A stretch of 64,000 nucleotides of DNA from positions 217,358 to 281,357 of the forward strand of contig NZ_JACORT010000008.1 in assembly GCF_014297465.1 (NCBI RefSeq), in the 5' to 3' direction. This DNA is from Ramlibacter cellulosilyticus (lineage in GTDB: Bacteria > Pseudomonadota > Gammaproteobacteria > Burkholderiales > Burkholderiaceae_C). Below the pieces are notes generated by a model that was given only the letters and a program-made list of their open reading frames with translations, did not search any database and had not been told where the DNA came from. Below, in pieces: positions 26,210 to 35,264 of the stretch (position 1 is the stretch's first letter; every line of letters starts with the position of its first letter). A program made the translations under genes and the position numbers.

Positions 26210-27340
26210 CTAGACGATTCCCGCGGTGCGCGACGCCAGCGACAGGTCCACGAAACGCGAACCGGTGCGCTCGCTGCGGCTGAAGCGCATGTTGGTGTAG
26301 CCCAGGTCCAGGCCGCCGACGCGGCCCATGCCTTCGATGATGGAAGCCCGGGTTTCGCTGCGGGCGTTGCGCATGCCTTCGGCGAGCGCCAGGCCGGTGA
26401 TGAAGCCCTCGAGCGACACCGGCGTGACCGCCACCTTCATCTCCTTCGCCAGCGCGACGAACTCGCGCACCACCCAGTACTTCTCGCGGGTGTACTCGGG
26501 CACCACCACGCTGAAGCCGACGCCGGCGGCGTCCTTGCCCAGGTCCGCGAGCATCTTCTCGCGGTCCACGAAGGAGATCACCACCTTGGGCAGCACCAGG
26601 GTGCGCGGCGCGTACTCGCGCATCAGGCTGGTCAGGGGTGCGTTGTTGGCGAGCGCGATCAGCACCTCGGGCTGGTTCCTCTCCAGCGTCTTGATGGCGG
26701 CGGCGTTCAGGCCCGGGCCCTTGCGGTCGACGCCCGCGGTCACCGTCAGCTGGCCCCCGTGCTTGGCGAGGATCTTCTCCAGCAGCGGCACGTTGGTGGC
26801 CCGCGCGTCTTCCAGGTGCAGGAAGCCGAAGCGGGTGAGGCCCAGCAGGCGGTAGTGCTGCACGATCGCGTCCATCTCGCGCTCGTAGCTGGCGCGCGTG
26901 GTGAAGGTCGTGGCGGCCTTGTCGCCATAGAGCAGCGGCGTGCCGGAGAACGCGCCGACGAGCGCGATGCCCTCCTTCGCCGCGAGCACCGCGCCCGCCT
27001 CGGAGCAGGGACGCGTGGTGAACCCGGTGAGCGCGAGCACCTTGGGGTTGCCCGTGAGCAGTTCGACGTTGGCTTCCGTCTTCGCCTTGTCGCCCTGGTC
27101 GTCGAGCGACATGAGCTGCAGGTTGCGCCCGTCGATGCCGCCGTTGCGGTTGGCGTGCAGCAGCGCGGCGAGGATGCCGTCGCGCATGGCGGTACCGAAC
27201 CCGGCCTGCGGGCCGGTGAGCGCGGCGGACTGGCCGACCACGATGGGGGCAGCGGCAAGAGCCGTGCGGATGGCGGCCGGCGAGGCCAGGGTGGCGGCAG
27301 CGATGCCGAGCCCCTGCGCCAGCAGGTGACGACGCTTCAT
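26210..27340 (-). CDS. ABC transporter substrate-binding protein, LivK type
   Basis: Type 1 periplasmic binding protein of 376 residues, related to branched-chain amino acid receptors. The leader (MKRRHLLAQGLGIAAATLA) could use Sec or Tat. The mature part starts near APIVVGQSAALTGPQAGFG, with GGIDGRNLQLMSLDDQGD typical of the family. It heads a three-gene operon with the dioxygenase and Bug protein and has no permease or ATPase genes nearby. It may scavenge the same compound or act as a sensor. A GGGAG ribosome site precedes the ATG. Confidence 0.92.
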   Translation of the reverse strand: MKRRHLLAQGLGIAAATLASPAAIRTALAAAPIVVGQSAALTGPQAGFGTAMRDGILAALLHANRNGGIDGRNLQLMSLDDQGDKAKTEANVELLTGNPKVLALTGFTTRPCSEAGAVLAAKEGIALVGAFSGTPLLYGDKAATTFTTRASYEREMDAIVQHYRLLGLTRFGFLHLEDARATNVPLLEKILAKHGGQLTVTAGVDRKGPGLNAAAIKTLERNQPEVLIALANNAPLTSLMREYAPRTLVLPKVVISFVDREKMLADLGKDAAGVGFSVVVPEYTREKYWVVREFVALAKEMKVAVTPVSLEGFITGLALAEGMRNARSETRASIIEGMGRVGGLDLGYTNMRFSRSERTGSRFVDLSLASRTAGIV

Positions 27341-27591
27341 TGTTGTGACTCCCTCCCGCGCGGGGACCGCGCTGCGCGAGTGTCACGAACGGTGCTTGCG
27401 GATGACTAGAGGGAATCGGCTAGGGCTGCGGCAACTTACGGGCGGTTGCAAACAGGGCTACACATTTGGTAGCAGACTGGCCTTCGCGGATGCGCTGTTG
27501 CGCGCTCCGGTAAGCGCGCTGCTTAGAACGGCATGGGGAATCGGGGCTAAGCCGTGTGCAACAGGCGTGTCCGCGCATCGCGGACCGGCGG

Positions 27592-28464
27592 TCAGCCGCG
27601 GGGGCGGAATTCGATGACGACGGGAGAGGGCACGCGCCCGTCGATGTCGCGCGGCAGCACTTCGGTCTTGTCCAGCGCGCGCAGCACCGCGTCGTCCCAC
27701 GACTTCACGCCGCTGGAGCGCACGAGGCGCTTGCCGACGATGGTGCCGTCCGGCGAGGTGCGCACTTCGACCTCCGCCTTCGGGTTGCCGGTCACCGCCT
27801 CGGTGAACACGATGTTGGGCCGCACGCGCGCCTGCACGCGGCCGGCCCAGCTCTCGGAGGGGCCCGCGGAACGCGCCGCCGTGCCTTGCGACGTGGGCGC
27901 GCCCGTGCCGCCGGCCATGCCCTGGATCCGCTTGAGGTTCTCCTCGCGCTGCTTCGCGACGCGCTCCGCCTCGCGCGCCTCCTGCTCCTGCTGCCTGCGC
28001 TTCTTCTCTTCTTCCTTCTTCTTCGCCTCGGCCAGCAGCTTCTGCTGCTCCAGCTTCTTCTGCTTCGCGAGTTCTTCCTCGCGCTTCTTCTTCGCCTCGG
28101 CGAGCGCGCGCTGCTTCTCCAGCTCCGCTTCGCGCTTCTGCTGCTCCAGGCGCTTCTGCTTCTCGCGCTCCAGCGCGATGTCGGCCTGGCTCTTCACCGG
28201 GGGCTCGGGAGCGGGAGGTGCCTTCACCACCGGCGGCGGAGGAGGGGGGGCGGGGGGGACCACTTCCTTGGGCGCGGCCTGCTGCGGGAGGGCGGACCAG
28301 AGCTCCGCTTCCACCGCCGCATCCTGCGCGTCGCGCTGCCAGCGCAGCCCGTGGGTGAGGCCGGCGATCAGCAGCGCGTGCGCGAGCACCGCCAGCGCGA
28401 AGCCGCGCAGCATGCTGCGCTCGGGCGGCGGCGCGAACTCGGGACGGTCGGCGGAAGCGTCCAT
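27592..28464 (-). CDS. tolA: Cell envelope protein TolA
   Basis: Inner-membrane anchored bridge of the Tol-Pal system, 290 residues. One membrane helix lies near residues 19-38. A proline-rich linker (about 75-95) precedes a long Lys/Glu/Gln helix (about 95-190) and a C-terminal TonB-like domain (about 205-290, PSESWAGRVQARVRPNIVF). It follows tolR by six bases. The expected next genes, tolB and pal, are not present; a 251-base gap and an unrelated binding-protein gene follow. A GTCCGCG-ATG-CGCGGAC hairpin just downstream could end the operon. Confidence 0.94.
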   Translation of the reverse strand: MDASADRPEFAPPPERSMLRGFALAVLAHALLIAGLTHGLRWQRDAQDAAVEAELWSALPQQAAPKEVVPPAPPPPPPVVKAPPAPEPPVKSQADIALEREKQKRLEQQKREAELEKQRALAEAKKKREEELAKQKKLEQQKLLAEAKKKEEEKKRRQQEQEAREAERVAKQREENLKRIQGMAGGTGAPTSQGTAARSAGPSESWAGRVQARVRPNIVFTEAVTGNPKAEVEVRTSPDGTIVGKRLVRSSGVKSWDDAVLRALDKTEVLPRDIDGRVPSPVVIEFRPRG

Positions 28465-28470
28465 GGGGAC

Positions 28471-28896
28471 CTAACGGGTGGTCTGCACCGAGAGGCCGAC
28501 GCGCTGCACGCCCGCCTTCTGCAGCGTGTCCATCACCTGCACCACGGCCTCGTACTTCACGTTGCGGTCCGCGCTGATCACCACCGCCACGCTGCCGGGC
28601 GGGTGGCCGCTCTGCGCCTGCAGGACGGCCGGCGCGATCTGCTGCAAGGTCATTCCCTGCGTCTTGTCGCCGTTCTTCAGCTCCAGGCGTTCGTCCTTGC
28701 CCACGATCACCTGCACCACCTTGTCCGGCTGGCGGGCGGCCTTGCCCACGGTGGGCAGGTCGATGAGGCTGGGCGTGATCAGCGGCGCCGTCACCATGAA
28801 GATGATCAGCAGCACCAGCATCACGTCGATGAACGGGACCATGTTGATCTCGTTCATCGTGCGGCGCCCGCGTCCGCGGTGTGCGACGTGCGGCAT
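28471..28896 (-). CDS. tolR: Tol-Pal system protein TolR
   Basis: ExbD/TolR-family proton-channel partner of TolQ, 141 residues. The single membrane helix follows INMVPFIDVMLVLLIIFMVT, which contains the conserved aspartate needed for proton-motive-force use. The periplasmic domain makes up the rest. It starts three bases after the tolQ stop and is clearly co-transcribed. Confidence 0.95.
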   Translation of the reverse strand: MPHVAHRGRGRRTMNEINMVPFIDVMLVLLIIFMVTAPLITPSLIDLPTVGKAARQPDKVVQVIVGKDERLELKNGDKTQGMTLQQIAPAVLQAQSGHPPGSVAVVISADRNVKYEAVVQVMDTLQKAGVQRVGLSVQTTR

Positions 28897-28899
28897 GGC

Positions 28900-29598
28900 C
28901 TAGTGCCCGGAGGGCGTGGCGCTCAGGGCGCCCAGGTTGCGCTGCAGGATGTTGGAGAACTCCTCGATGAAGGTCTCCATGCGGATCGCCACCCGGTCGA
29001 TGTCGCGCGCGAAGCGGTTGTACGCGACGACCGCGGGGATGGCGGCGAACAGGCCGAGCGCGGTGGCGACCAGCGCTTCCGCGATGCCGGGCGCGACGGT
29101 CGCGAGCGTCACCTGCTGCAGCGCGCCCAGGCCGGTGAAGGCATGCATGATGCCCCACACGGTGCCGAACAGGCCCACGTAAGGCGACACCGAGCCCACC
29201 GAGGCCAGGAAGGACAGGTGCGTCTCCACCGCGTCCATCTCGCGCTGGAAGCTCGCGCGCATGGCGCGGCGCGCGCCATCCAGCAGCGTGCCGGCGTCGC
29301 CGATGCGGCGCTCGCGCAGCTTCTGGTATTCGCGCATGCCGGAGGCGAAGATGCGTTCCATGGGCCCTGCCATCTTGGCGTTCTGCGCCGCCGAGGAGAA
29401 CAGGTCGTTGAGGCTGGTGCCGGACCAGAACTCGCGCTCGAAGTCATCGTTGAGCGACTTCACGCGGCGCAGCGCGAACAGCTTGCCGAAGATGGCCGCC
29501 CAGCTGGTCACGGAGACGACGAGCAGGAGCAGCATCACGAGCTGCACGACGAAGCTGGCTCCGAGCACCAGCTGGAGGATCGAAAGGTCCTGGTTCAT
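28900..29598 (-). CDS. tolQ: Tol-Pal system protein TolQ
   Basis: MotA/TolQ/ExbB-family channel subunit of 232 residues with three membrane helices, near 14-38, 135-160 and 170-195. The family segment VGLFGTVWGIMHAFTGLG is present. The start at 29598 overlaps the ybgC stop (ATGA) and gives the standard N-terminus MNQDLSILQLVLGASFVVQ. Together with TolR it energises TolA for outer-membrane constriction during division. Confidence 0.95.
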   Translation of the reverse strand: MNQDLSILQLVLGASFVVQLVMLLLLVVSVTSWAAIFGKLFALRRVKSLNDDFEREFWSGTSLNDLFSSAAQNAKMAGPMERIFASGMREYQKLRERRIGDAGTLLDGARRAMRASFQREMDAVETHLSFLASVGSVSPYVGLFGTVWGIMHAFTGLGALQQVTLATVAPGIAEALVATALGLFAAIPAVVAYNRFARDIDRVAIRMETFIEEFSNILQRNLGALSATPSGH

Positions 29599-30011
29599 GC
29601 CTCTTTGTTTTTCAGCACTGCAAGGATCGCGTCCGGGATGCGTCCCGGCCGCAGCGTTGCCGCGTCGACCCACCCGATGCGGATCGTCCCAACCGCCAGC
29701 AGGGTGCCACCCCGCCGTGCTTCCTGGGCAATTATGAGAGACGCGCGTCCACTGGCTTCGAGCTGGGCCGTAACAAGAAGTTCATCGTCCAGGCGCGCGG
29801 GGGCGAGATGGCGCACGGACGTCTCGCTGACCACGAACATCCCGCCGCCTTCTTCCTTCAGCGTGCCTTGCGCCACGCCCAGCGAGCGCAGCCACTCGGT
29901 GCGCGCGCGCTCGAAGAACTTCAGGTAGTTCGCGTAGAAGACGATGCCGCCGGCGTCGGTGTCTTCCCAGTAGACGCGGACCGGCCACGTAAAGACCGGA
30001 TGCTGCGTCAT
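29595..30011 (-). CDS. ybgC: Tol-Pal-associated acyl-CoA thioesterase
   Basis: Hotdog-fold thioesterase of 138 residues. The catalytic aspartate lies in VYWEDTDAGGIVFYANYLKF, the YbgC signature. It is the usual first gene of tol operons and may act on acyl-CoA or phospholipid intermediates. It overlaps both neighbours by four bases (ATGA), so its translation is coupled to the aminotransferase upstream and tolQ downstream. Confidence 0.95.
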   Translation of the reverse strand: MTQHPVFTWPVRVYWEDTDAGGIVFYANYLKFFERARTEWLRSLGVAQGTLKEEGGGMFVVSETSVRHLAPARLDDELLVTAQLEASGRASLIIAQEARRGGTLLAVGTIRIGWVDAATLRPGRIPDAILAVLKNKEA

Positions 30012-31192
30012 TGCAACAGGCCCTTCAGCCGCGCGGCGGCTTCCTGCAGCTGCTGCATCGAGTTGGCGGTCGAGAAGCGCACGAAGCGGCTGGTCTCGGC
30101 CTGGCCGAAGTCCCGGCCGGGCGTGATCGCCACGTGGGCCTTCTTCATCACCTCGAAGGCGAAGTCCCAGCTGCCCTGCACGCCGAGCCGGCGGGCCGCG
30201 TCGCCGCAGTCCGCCCACGCATAGAACGCGCCGTCGGGCATCACCGGCACCTGCAGCCCCATCTCCTGCAGCTGCGGCACGAACCAGTCGCGGCGCGCCT
30301 TGAATTCGGCGCGGCGCCGCTCGTATTCCGCGATGCTCTCGTCCTCGAAGCAGGCGAGCGCCGCGTACTGCGCCACCGTGCTCGGGCAGATGAAGAGGTT
30401 CTGCGCGAGCCGCTCCAGCGCCGGCACCAGCACCTCGGGCACGACCAGCCAGCCGAGGCGCCAGCCGGTCATGTTGAAGTACTTGGAGAAGCTGTTGATG
30501 CTCACCACCTGGTCGTCGATGGCGAGCGCCGTGTGGCCGAAGGTGTCTTCGTACGACAGGCCCAGGTAGATCTCGTCCAGCAGCGTGATGCCGCCCTGCG
30601 CCTGCACGAAGGCGTGGATGCGCCGCAGTTCGTCCGGGTGGATCGAGGTGCCCGTGGGATTGGACGGCGAGGCGAGCAGCACGCCCCGCGTCTTCGGACC
30701 CCAGTGCTCCTGCACCTTGGCGGCGCTGAGCTGGTACCGCTCTTCGGCCGTGGTCGGGATCAGCACCGCATCGCCTTCCGCCGCGCTCACGAAGTGGCGG
30801 TTGCAGGGGTAGCTGGGGTCCGGCATCAGGATCTCGTCGCCGGCCTCGATCAGCGCGAGGCACGCCAGCTGCAGCGCCGCGGAGGCGCCCGCCGTCACGA
30901 CGATGCGGCGCGCGGGCACGTCGACGCCGAAGCGCTGGGCATACCAGCCGCTGATGCGTTCGCGCAGGCGGTCGAGGCCGAGTGCGTGCGTGTACTGCGT
31001 GCGGCCGTCGCGGATGGCGCGCGCCGCCGCGTCCTGCACCAGCGGCGGGGCGGTGAAGTCCGGCTCGCCGATGTTGAGGAAGATCATCGGCCGGTCGCTG
31101 CCCGCGTACTCGCGCGCGAGCTGCGAGGCGGCCTTGCCGACCTCCATCACGTAGAACGGCTCGATGCGTTCGGCGCGCCGCGCGATCTTCAT
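30008..31192 (-). CDS. PLP-dependent class I/II aminotransferase
   Basis: Fold-type I aminotransferase of 394 residues. The PLP-binding lysine is in NSFSKYFNMTGWRLGW, with ASPSNPTGTSI before it and RFVRFSTA near the C-terminus supplying the carboxylate-binding arginine. Homologues are annotated as aspartate- or aromatic-type aminotransferases; the specificity is unclear. The start overlaps the nusB stop by one base. It sits between the riboflavin/nusB genes and ybgC-tol in one run. Confidence 0.93.
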   Translation of the reverse strand: MKIARRAERIEPFYVMEVGKAASQLAREYAGSDRPMIFLNIGEPDFTAPPLVQDAAARAIRDGRTQYTHALGLDRLRERISGWYAQRFGVDVPARRIVVTAGASAALQLACLALIEAGDEILMPDPSYPCNRHFVSAAEGDAVLIPTTAEERYQLSAAKVQEHWGPKTRGVLLASPSNPTGTSIHPDELRRIHAFVQAQGGITLLDEIYLGLSYEDTFGHTALAIDDQVVSINSFSKYFNMTGWRLGWLVVPEVLVPALERLAQNLFICPSTVAQYAALACFEDESIAEYERRRAEFKARRDWFVPQLQEMGLQVPVMPDGAFYAWADCGDAARRLGVQGSWDFAFEVMKKAHVAITPGRDFGQAETSRFVRFSTANSMQQLQEAAARLKGLLQ

Positions 31193-31668
31193 CAGGGCCT
31201 GGCCTTGCCGGCGGCGCGGTCCGCCTCGACTTCCACCGAGCGCAGCTTGGGCGCCAGGCCGTTCAGCACGCCGTTGACGTACTTGTGGCCGTCGGTGCCG
31301 CCGAACTCCTTGGCGAGCTCGATGCATTCGTTGAGCACCACGCGCCAGGGCACGTCGGGCGCGTGCAGGAACTCGTAGGCGCCGATCCACATCACGGCGT
31401 GCTCGATCGGGGAGATCTCCTCCAGCTTGCGATCGAGCAGCGGCACGATCAGGGCGTCGAGCTCCGCCGACTCGCGGATGCAGCCGTGGAGCAGGGCGTC
31501 GTAGTGGACGGCGTCCGCCTTGTGGAAGCCCGAGAGCCCGCGGGTGAACTGGTCGATGGACTCGGCATCCTGGCGGCCCACGAGGTGCTGGTACAGCGCC
31601 TGCACGGCGAACTCGCGGGCGCGGCTGCGGGGCGGCTTGGTCGAGGACTTGCGCGGTTCGGTGCTCAC
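31192..31668 (-). CDS. nusB: Transcription antitermination protein NusB
   Basis: All-helical antitermination and rRNA maturation factor of 158 residues. [14 protein letters not shown] at the N-terminus and [17 protein letters not shown] near the C-terminus are characteristic. The start is a GTG overlapping the ribH stop (GTGA). The ribH-nusB pairing is common across bacteria. Confidence 0.95.
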   Translation of the reverse strand: MSTEPRKSSTKPPRSRAREFAVQALYQHLVGRQDAESIDQFTRGLSGFHKADAVHYDALLHGCIRESAELDALIVPLLDRKLEEISPIEHAVMWIGAYEFLHAPDVPWRVVLNECIELAKEFGGTDGHKYVNGVLNGLAPKLRSVEVEADRAAGKARP

Positions 31669-32129
31669 CCGATGTCCTCCAGCAGGTTGGCCATCTCGAT
31701 GGCGACCTGCGCCGCATCGCGGCCCTTGTCCACCTGGCGCGCCACGGCCTGCGCCATGTCCTCGGTGGTGAGGATCGCGTTCGCGATGGGCAGCTGGTAG
31801 TCCAGCGCCACGCGCGTCACGCCGGCGGCCGATTCGTTGGCGACCAGCTCGAAGTGGTAGGTCTCGCCGCGGATGATGCAGCCGAGCGCGACCAGCGCGT
31901 CGTAGCCGCCTTTTTCCGCCATCGCCTGCAGGGCCACCGGTACTTCCAGCGCGCCGGGCACCAGCACGTGCTCGATGTCCTTCTCGGCGACGCCGTGCGC
32001 CAGCAGCTCCTCGCGGCAGGCCTGCGCCAGCGTGTTCGTCACGTCCTGGTTGAAGCGGGCCTGCACGATGCCGATGACGAGGTCCTTGCCGTCCAGGCGA
32101 TCGGCCTTGCCCTTGTCTGCACCAAACAT
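31665..32129 (-). CDS. ribH: 6,7-dimethyl-8-ribityllumazine synthase
   Basis: Penultimate step of riboflavin synthesis, condensing the pyrimidinedione with dihydroxybutanone phosphate. 154 residues. Substrate-binding motifs [12 protein letters not shown] and [13 protein letters not shown] are intact. It lies 15 bases after ribBX and overlaps nusB by four bases. Confidence 0.97.
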   Translation of the reverse strand: MFGADKGKADRLDGKDLVIGIVQARFNQDVTNTLAQACREELLAHGVAEKDIEHVLVPGALEVPVALQAMAEKGGYDALVALGCIIRGETYHFELVANESAAGVTRVALDYQLPIANAILTTEDMAQAVARQVDKGRDAAQVAIEMANLLEDIG

Positions 32130-32144
32130 GAAAGTCCTTTGTTG

Positions 32145-33278
32145 TTATGCGTTGGATCGCGGGGTATAGCCCGCGATCTCGAGGCCGTAGCCGGCCATGC
32201 TGGGCAGCCGGCGCGGCGTGCCCATCACGTTCATCTTCTGCACGCCCAGCTCGCGCAGGATCTGGGCGCCGACGCCGTAGGTGCGCAGGTCCATGCGGCC
32301 GCGCTCCGGCGCGTGCGAGGCTCGCGCGGTGCCTTCGAACTGCGCGAAGAGCTGGTCGGCGGTCTCGCCGCAGTTGAGGAGCACGGCGACGCCGAAGCCG
32401 GTGTCGGCGATGTGCTTGAGGCTCGCGTCGAGGCTCCAGGAATGCATGCCGCGGTTCACTTCCAGGGCGTCGAGCACCGACAGCGGCTCGTGCACGCGCA
32501 CGGGGACGTCCTGCGTCGGCTGCCACTCGCCCTTGACGAGCGCGAGGTGCAGGCCCTGGCTGGGCTTGTCGCGCCAGGCATGGACCATGAACTCGCCGTA
32601 GGCGGTGACCAGCGGCCGCTCGCCGACCTTCTCGACGAGGCTCTCGTTGCGGCTGCGGTAGTGGATCAGGTCGGCGATGGTGCCGATCTTCAGCCCGTGT
32701 TCGGCGGCGAACAGCTGCAGGTCCGGCAGCCGGGCCATCGTGCCGTCGTCCTTCATGATCTCGCAGATCACGGCGGCGGGCGTCAGGCCCGCCATGGCGG
32801 CCAGGTCGCAGCCGGCTTCCGTATGGCCGGCGCGCATCAGCACGCCGCCGTCCACGGCCTGCAGAGGGAAGATGTGCCCGGGCTGCACGAGGTCTTCGGC
32901 CTGCGCGTTGCGCGCGACCGCGGCCTGCACGGTGCGGGCGCGGTCCGCGGCGGAGATGCCCGTCGTGACGCCTTCGGCCGCCTCGATCGAGACGGTGAAG
33001 GCCGTGCCCATCTTCGTGCCGTTGCGGGCGACCATCGGCGGCAGCTGCAGCCGCTCGCAGCGGTCGCGCGTAAGCGTCAGGCAGATGAGGCCGCGCCCGA
33101 ACCGGGCCATGAAGTTGATGGCCTCGGGGCTCACGTGGTCGGCGGCGAGCACGAGGTCGCCCTCGTTCTCGCGGTCTTCCTCATCGACGAGGATGACGAT
33201 ACGGCCGGCCTTCATCTCGGCCACGATCTCCTCGACCGGCGAAATGGCCACCGGCTGCAGCGGTGCGCGCGCGTTCAT
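32145..33278 (-). CDS. ribB: DHBP synthase with degenerate GTP cyclohydrolase II-like domain
   Basis: A 377-residue RibBA-like protein. The N-terminal 3,4-dihydroxy-2-butanone 4-phosphate synthase domain is complete ([29 protein letters not shown]). The C-terminal half aligns in length with GTP cyclohydrolase II, but where active enzymes have HSECLTGD and a cysteine zinc site it reads [18 protein letters not shown]. It should therefore lack cyclohydrolase activity, as in RibBX-type proteins, and a separate ribA is expected elsewhere. It overlaps ribE by four bases. Confidence 0.93.
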   Translation of the reverse strand: MNARAPLQPVAISPVEEIVAEMKAGRIVILVDEEDRENEGDLVLAADHVSPEAINFMARFGRGLICLTLTRDRCERLQLPPMVARNGTKMGTAFTVSIEAAEGVTTGISAADRARTVQAAVARNAQAEDLVQPGHIFPLQAVDGGVLMRAGHTEAGCDLAAMAGLTPAAVICEIMKDDGTMARLPDLQLFAAEHGLKIGTIADLIHYRSRNESLVEKVGERPLVTAYGEFMVHAWRDKPSQGLHLALVKGEWQPTQDVPVRVHEPLSVLDALEVNRGMHSWSLDASLKHIADTGFGVAVLLNCGETADQLFAQFEGTARASHAPERGRMDLRTYGVGAQILRELGVQKMNVMGTPRRLPSMAGYGLEIAGYTPRSNA

Positions 33279-33904
33279 GCAATGGTCTTTCCGGCGCTCA
33301 GCATGCGCTCGACGTAACGGGCGATCAGGTCGATCTCCAGGTTGACCCGGGTGCCGGGCTGGAGGGCGTGCAGCGCCGTGTTCTGCACGGTATGGGGGAT
33401 GAGGTTGATGCTCAGTTCGGTGCCTTCGCGCGTGTCGGCCACCGCGTTGACGGTGAGGCTCACGCCATTGACGGTGATGGAGCCCTTGTAGGCGAGGTAC
33501 TTGCCCAGCGCCTGCGGGGCCAGGATGCGCAGCTCCCAGCTTTCGCCCACGGCCTCCATCTTCAGCACGGTGCCGACGCCGTCGACGTGGCCGGAGACGA
33601 GGTGGCCGCCGAGCCGGTCCTGCGGGCGCAAGGCCTTTTCCAGGTTCACGGCGCCGGGGCGGTCCAGGCCGGCCGTCTTGTCCAGGGACTCGGCGGAGAT
33701 GTCGATGGTGAAGCGGCTGGCGTTGGCGTCCATGGAGGTCACCGTCATGCAGGCGCCGTTGAGGGCGATGCTGTCCCCGAGCCCGACGTCGTCCAGGTAG
33801 CCGGCCGGGGCGCTCACGGTGAGGCGCTTGCCGTGCTGCCGGGAAGAGCCGAGGTCGTCGATGGCGGCGATACGCCCGACGCCGGTGATGATGCCGGTGA
33901 ACAT
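33275..33904 (-). CDS. ribE: Riboflavin synthase, alpha type
   Basis: Dismutation of two 6,7-dimethyl-8-ribityllumazines to riboflavin. The 209-residue protein shows the internal duplication of lumazine-binding domains: [10 protein letters not shown] at the N-terminus, and [13 protein letters not shown] beginning the second half. GACMTVTS and GVSLTVN are the paired binding loops. About 106 bases separate it from ribD upstream, with no riboflavin riboswitch visible. Confidence 0.97.
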   Translation of the reverse strand: MFTGIITGVGRIAAIDDLGSSRQHGKRLTVSAPAGYLDDVGLGDSIALNGACMTVTSMDANASRFTIDISAESLDKTAGLDRPGAVNLEKALRPQDRLGGHLVSGHVDGVGTVLKMEAVGESWELRILAPQALGKYLAYKGSITVNGVSLTVNAVADTREGTELSINLIPHTVQNTALHALQPGTRVNLEIDLIARYVERMLSAGKTIA

Positions 33905-34010
33905 CCGCGCATTTTGACAGGTACGGCGGACGCCTCCCTGCCAGCACGCAGAGTCCCTCTGCTTTGCCGCAGGTTCGGGACCCCGCCCTCCCTGCGCTCC
34001 CGCAAAGAAC

Positions 34011-35111
34011 CTAGAAGCGGTCGCGTCCGGGGATGCGCGCGACGACCCGCAGGTCCACGCCCACCCGTTGCACGTCGGTGAACTCCAGCGGCACGGCGTC
34101 GTCCAGGCCAGCCAGCGGACCGATGTTCACCATGCCCCGGCCGGCCCCGAGCAGCCTGGGGGCGAGGTAGACCAGGAACTCGTCGACCAGGCCTTCGCGC
34201 AGCAGGGAGCCGTTGAGCTTGAAGCCGGACTCCACGTGCAGTTCGTTGACGCCGCGGCCGCCCAGGTCCTTCAGCAGGGCGGCGAGGTCGACCTTCCCGC
34301 CGGCGCCCGGCAAGTGGGTGACCGTGGCGCCGCGGGCCTCCAGCCGCTGCTGTGCCTCCGGCTCGCGTGCCGCGGCATAGATCCAGACCGGGCGCCCCGG
34401 CACGGCGAACAGGGCGGCATCGGCGGGCGTCTGCAGTCGGCTGTCGACGACCACCAGCGGCGGCTGTCTGCCGACCGGCGCCAGGCGCACGTCCAGCCGC
34501 GGGTCGTCCTCCAGCACCGTGCCGATGCCGGTCAGGATGGCCCCCGCGCGGGCACGCCAGGCATGCCCATCGGCGCGTGCCGCCTCGGCCGTGATCCACT
34601 GGCTCTGCCCGTCCGCGAGCGCCGTCTGCCCGTCGAGCGACGCGGCGACCTTCATGCGCACCCATGGCGTGCCGCGCACCATGCGGCTGAAGAAGCCGAT
34701 GTTCAGTTCCCGCGTGGCCTCGGCGCCAGGGCCGACCTCCACCGCGACGCCGGCGGCGCGCAGCCGTGCGAAGCCCTGGCCGGCCACGAGCGGATTGGGA
34801 TCCTGCGCCGAGGCGACCACCCGGGCGATGCCGGCAGCCACCAGCGCATCGCAGCAGGGCCCGGTGCGGCCGTGGTGGGAGCAGGGCTCGAGCGTCACGT
34901 AGGCGGTCGCGCCTGCGACAGGGTTGCCGCGCCGGGCAGCGTCCTGCAGCGCGGCGATCTCGGCGTGCGGGCCGCCTGCTTCCTGCGTGTGGCCTTCGCC
35001 GAGGATGCGCCCCGCGGCGTCCTCGAGCACGCAGCCCACCCGCGGGTTCGGCTCGCTGATGCCCACGGCCTTGCGCGCGTGCTGCAGGGCGAGCTCCATC
35101 TTCCGGGTCAT
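34011..35111 (-). CDS. ribD: Bifunctional riboflavin deaminase/reductase
   Basis: Two consecutive steps of riboflavin synthesis. 366 residues: an N-terminal cytidine-deaminase-like domain with zinc ligands in PHAEIAAL and PCSHHGRTGPCC, and a C-terminal reductase with KVAASLDGQTA and GRGVNELHVESG. The ATG at 35111 gives the standard N-terminus; longer in-frame starts exist up to 35189. It is the first gene of the rib-nusB-tol run and is divergent from the pilin genes. Confidence 0.96.
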   Translation of the reverse strand: MTRKMELALQHARKAVGISEPNPRVGCVLEDAAGRILGEGHTQEAGGPHAEIAALQDAARRGNPVAGATAYVTLEPCSHHGRTGPCCDALVAAGIARVVASAQDPNPLVAGQGFARLRAAGVAVEVGPGAEATRELNIGFFSRMVRGTPWVRMKVAASLDGQTALADGQSQWITAEAARADGHAWRARAGAILTGIGTVLEDDPRLDVRLAPVGRQPPLVVVDSRLQTPADAALFAVPGRPVWIYAAAREPEAQQRLEARGATVTHLPGAGGKVDLAALLKDLGGRGVNELHVESGFKLNGSLLREGLVDEFLVYLAPRLLGAGRGMVNIGPLAGLDDAVPLEFTDVQRVGVDLRVVARIPGRDRF

Positions 35112-35248
35112 TGCGTTGGTCGTCGTTCCGTGTTCGTCTGTCGGCAGTGGCGACAAGGTCCAGCGCGCACATGCATGAGCCATGCCCACTCGTCAAGGGA
35201 CGCCTGCCGCCGGTCGCAGGCCCGTGGAGAGGTCCGCCACCTGCCTCC

Positions 35249-35254
35249 GATACT
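35249..35254 (+). promoter_or_regulatory. Possible -10 box before the pilin cluster
   Basis: GATACT lies ten bases before the first pilin ATG and has no clear -35 partner. It is one of several -10-like hexamers unusually close to start codons in this window. Confidence 0.35.
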
Positions 35255-35264
35255 TGCGGCCATT

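Noticed and set aside
33905..35264. FMN riboswitch before ribE or ribD
   Set aside because: Neither the 106-base gap upstream of ribE nor the ribD upstream region shows the conserved RFN core (AGGG...TGAAATTCCC).
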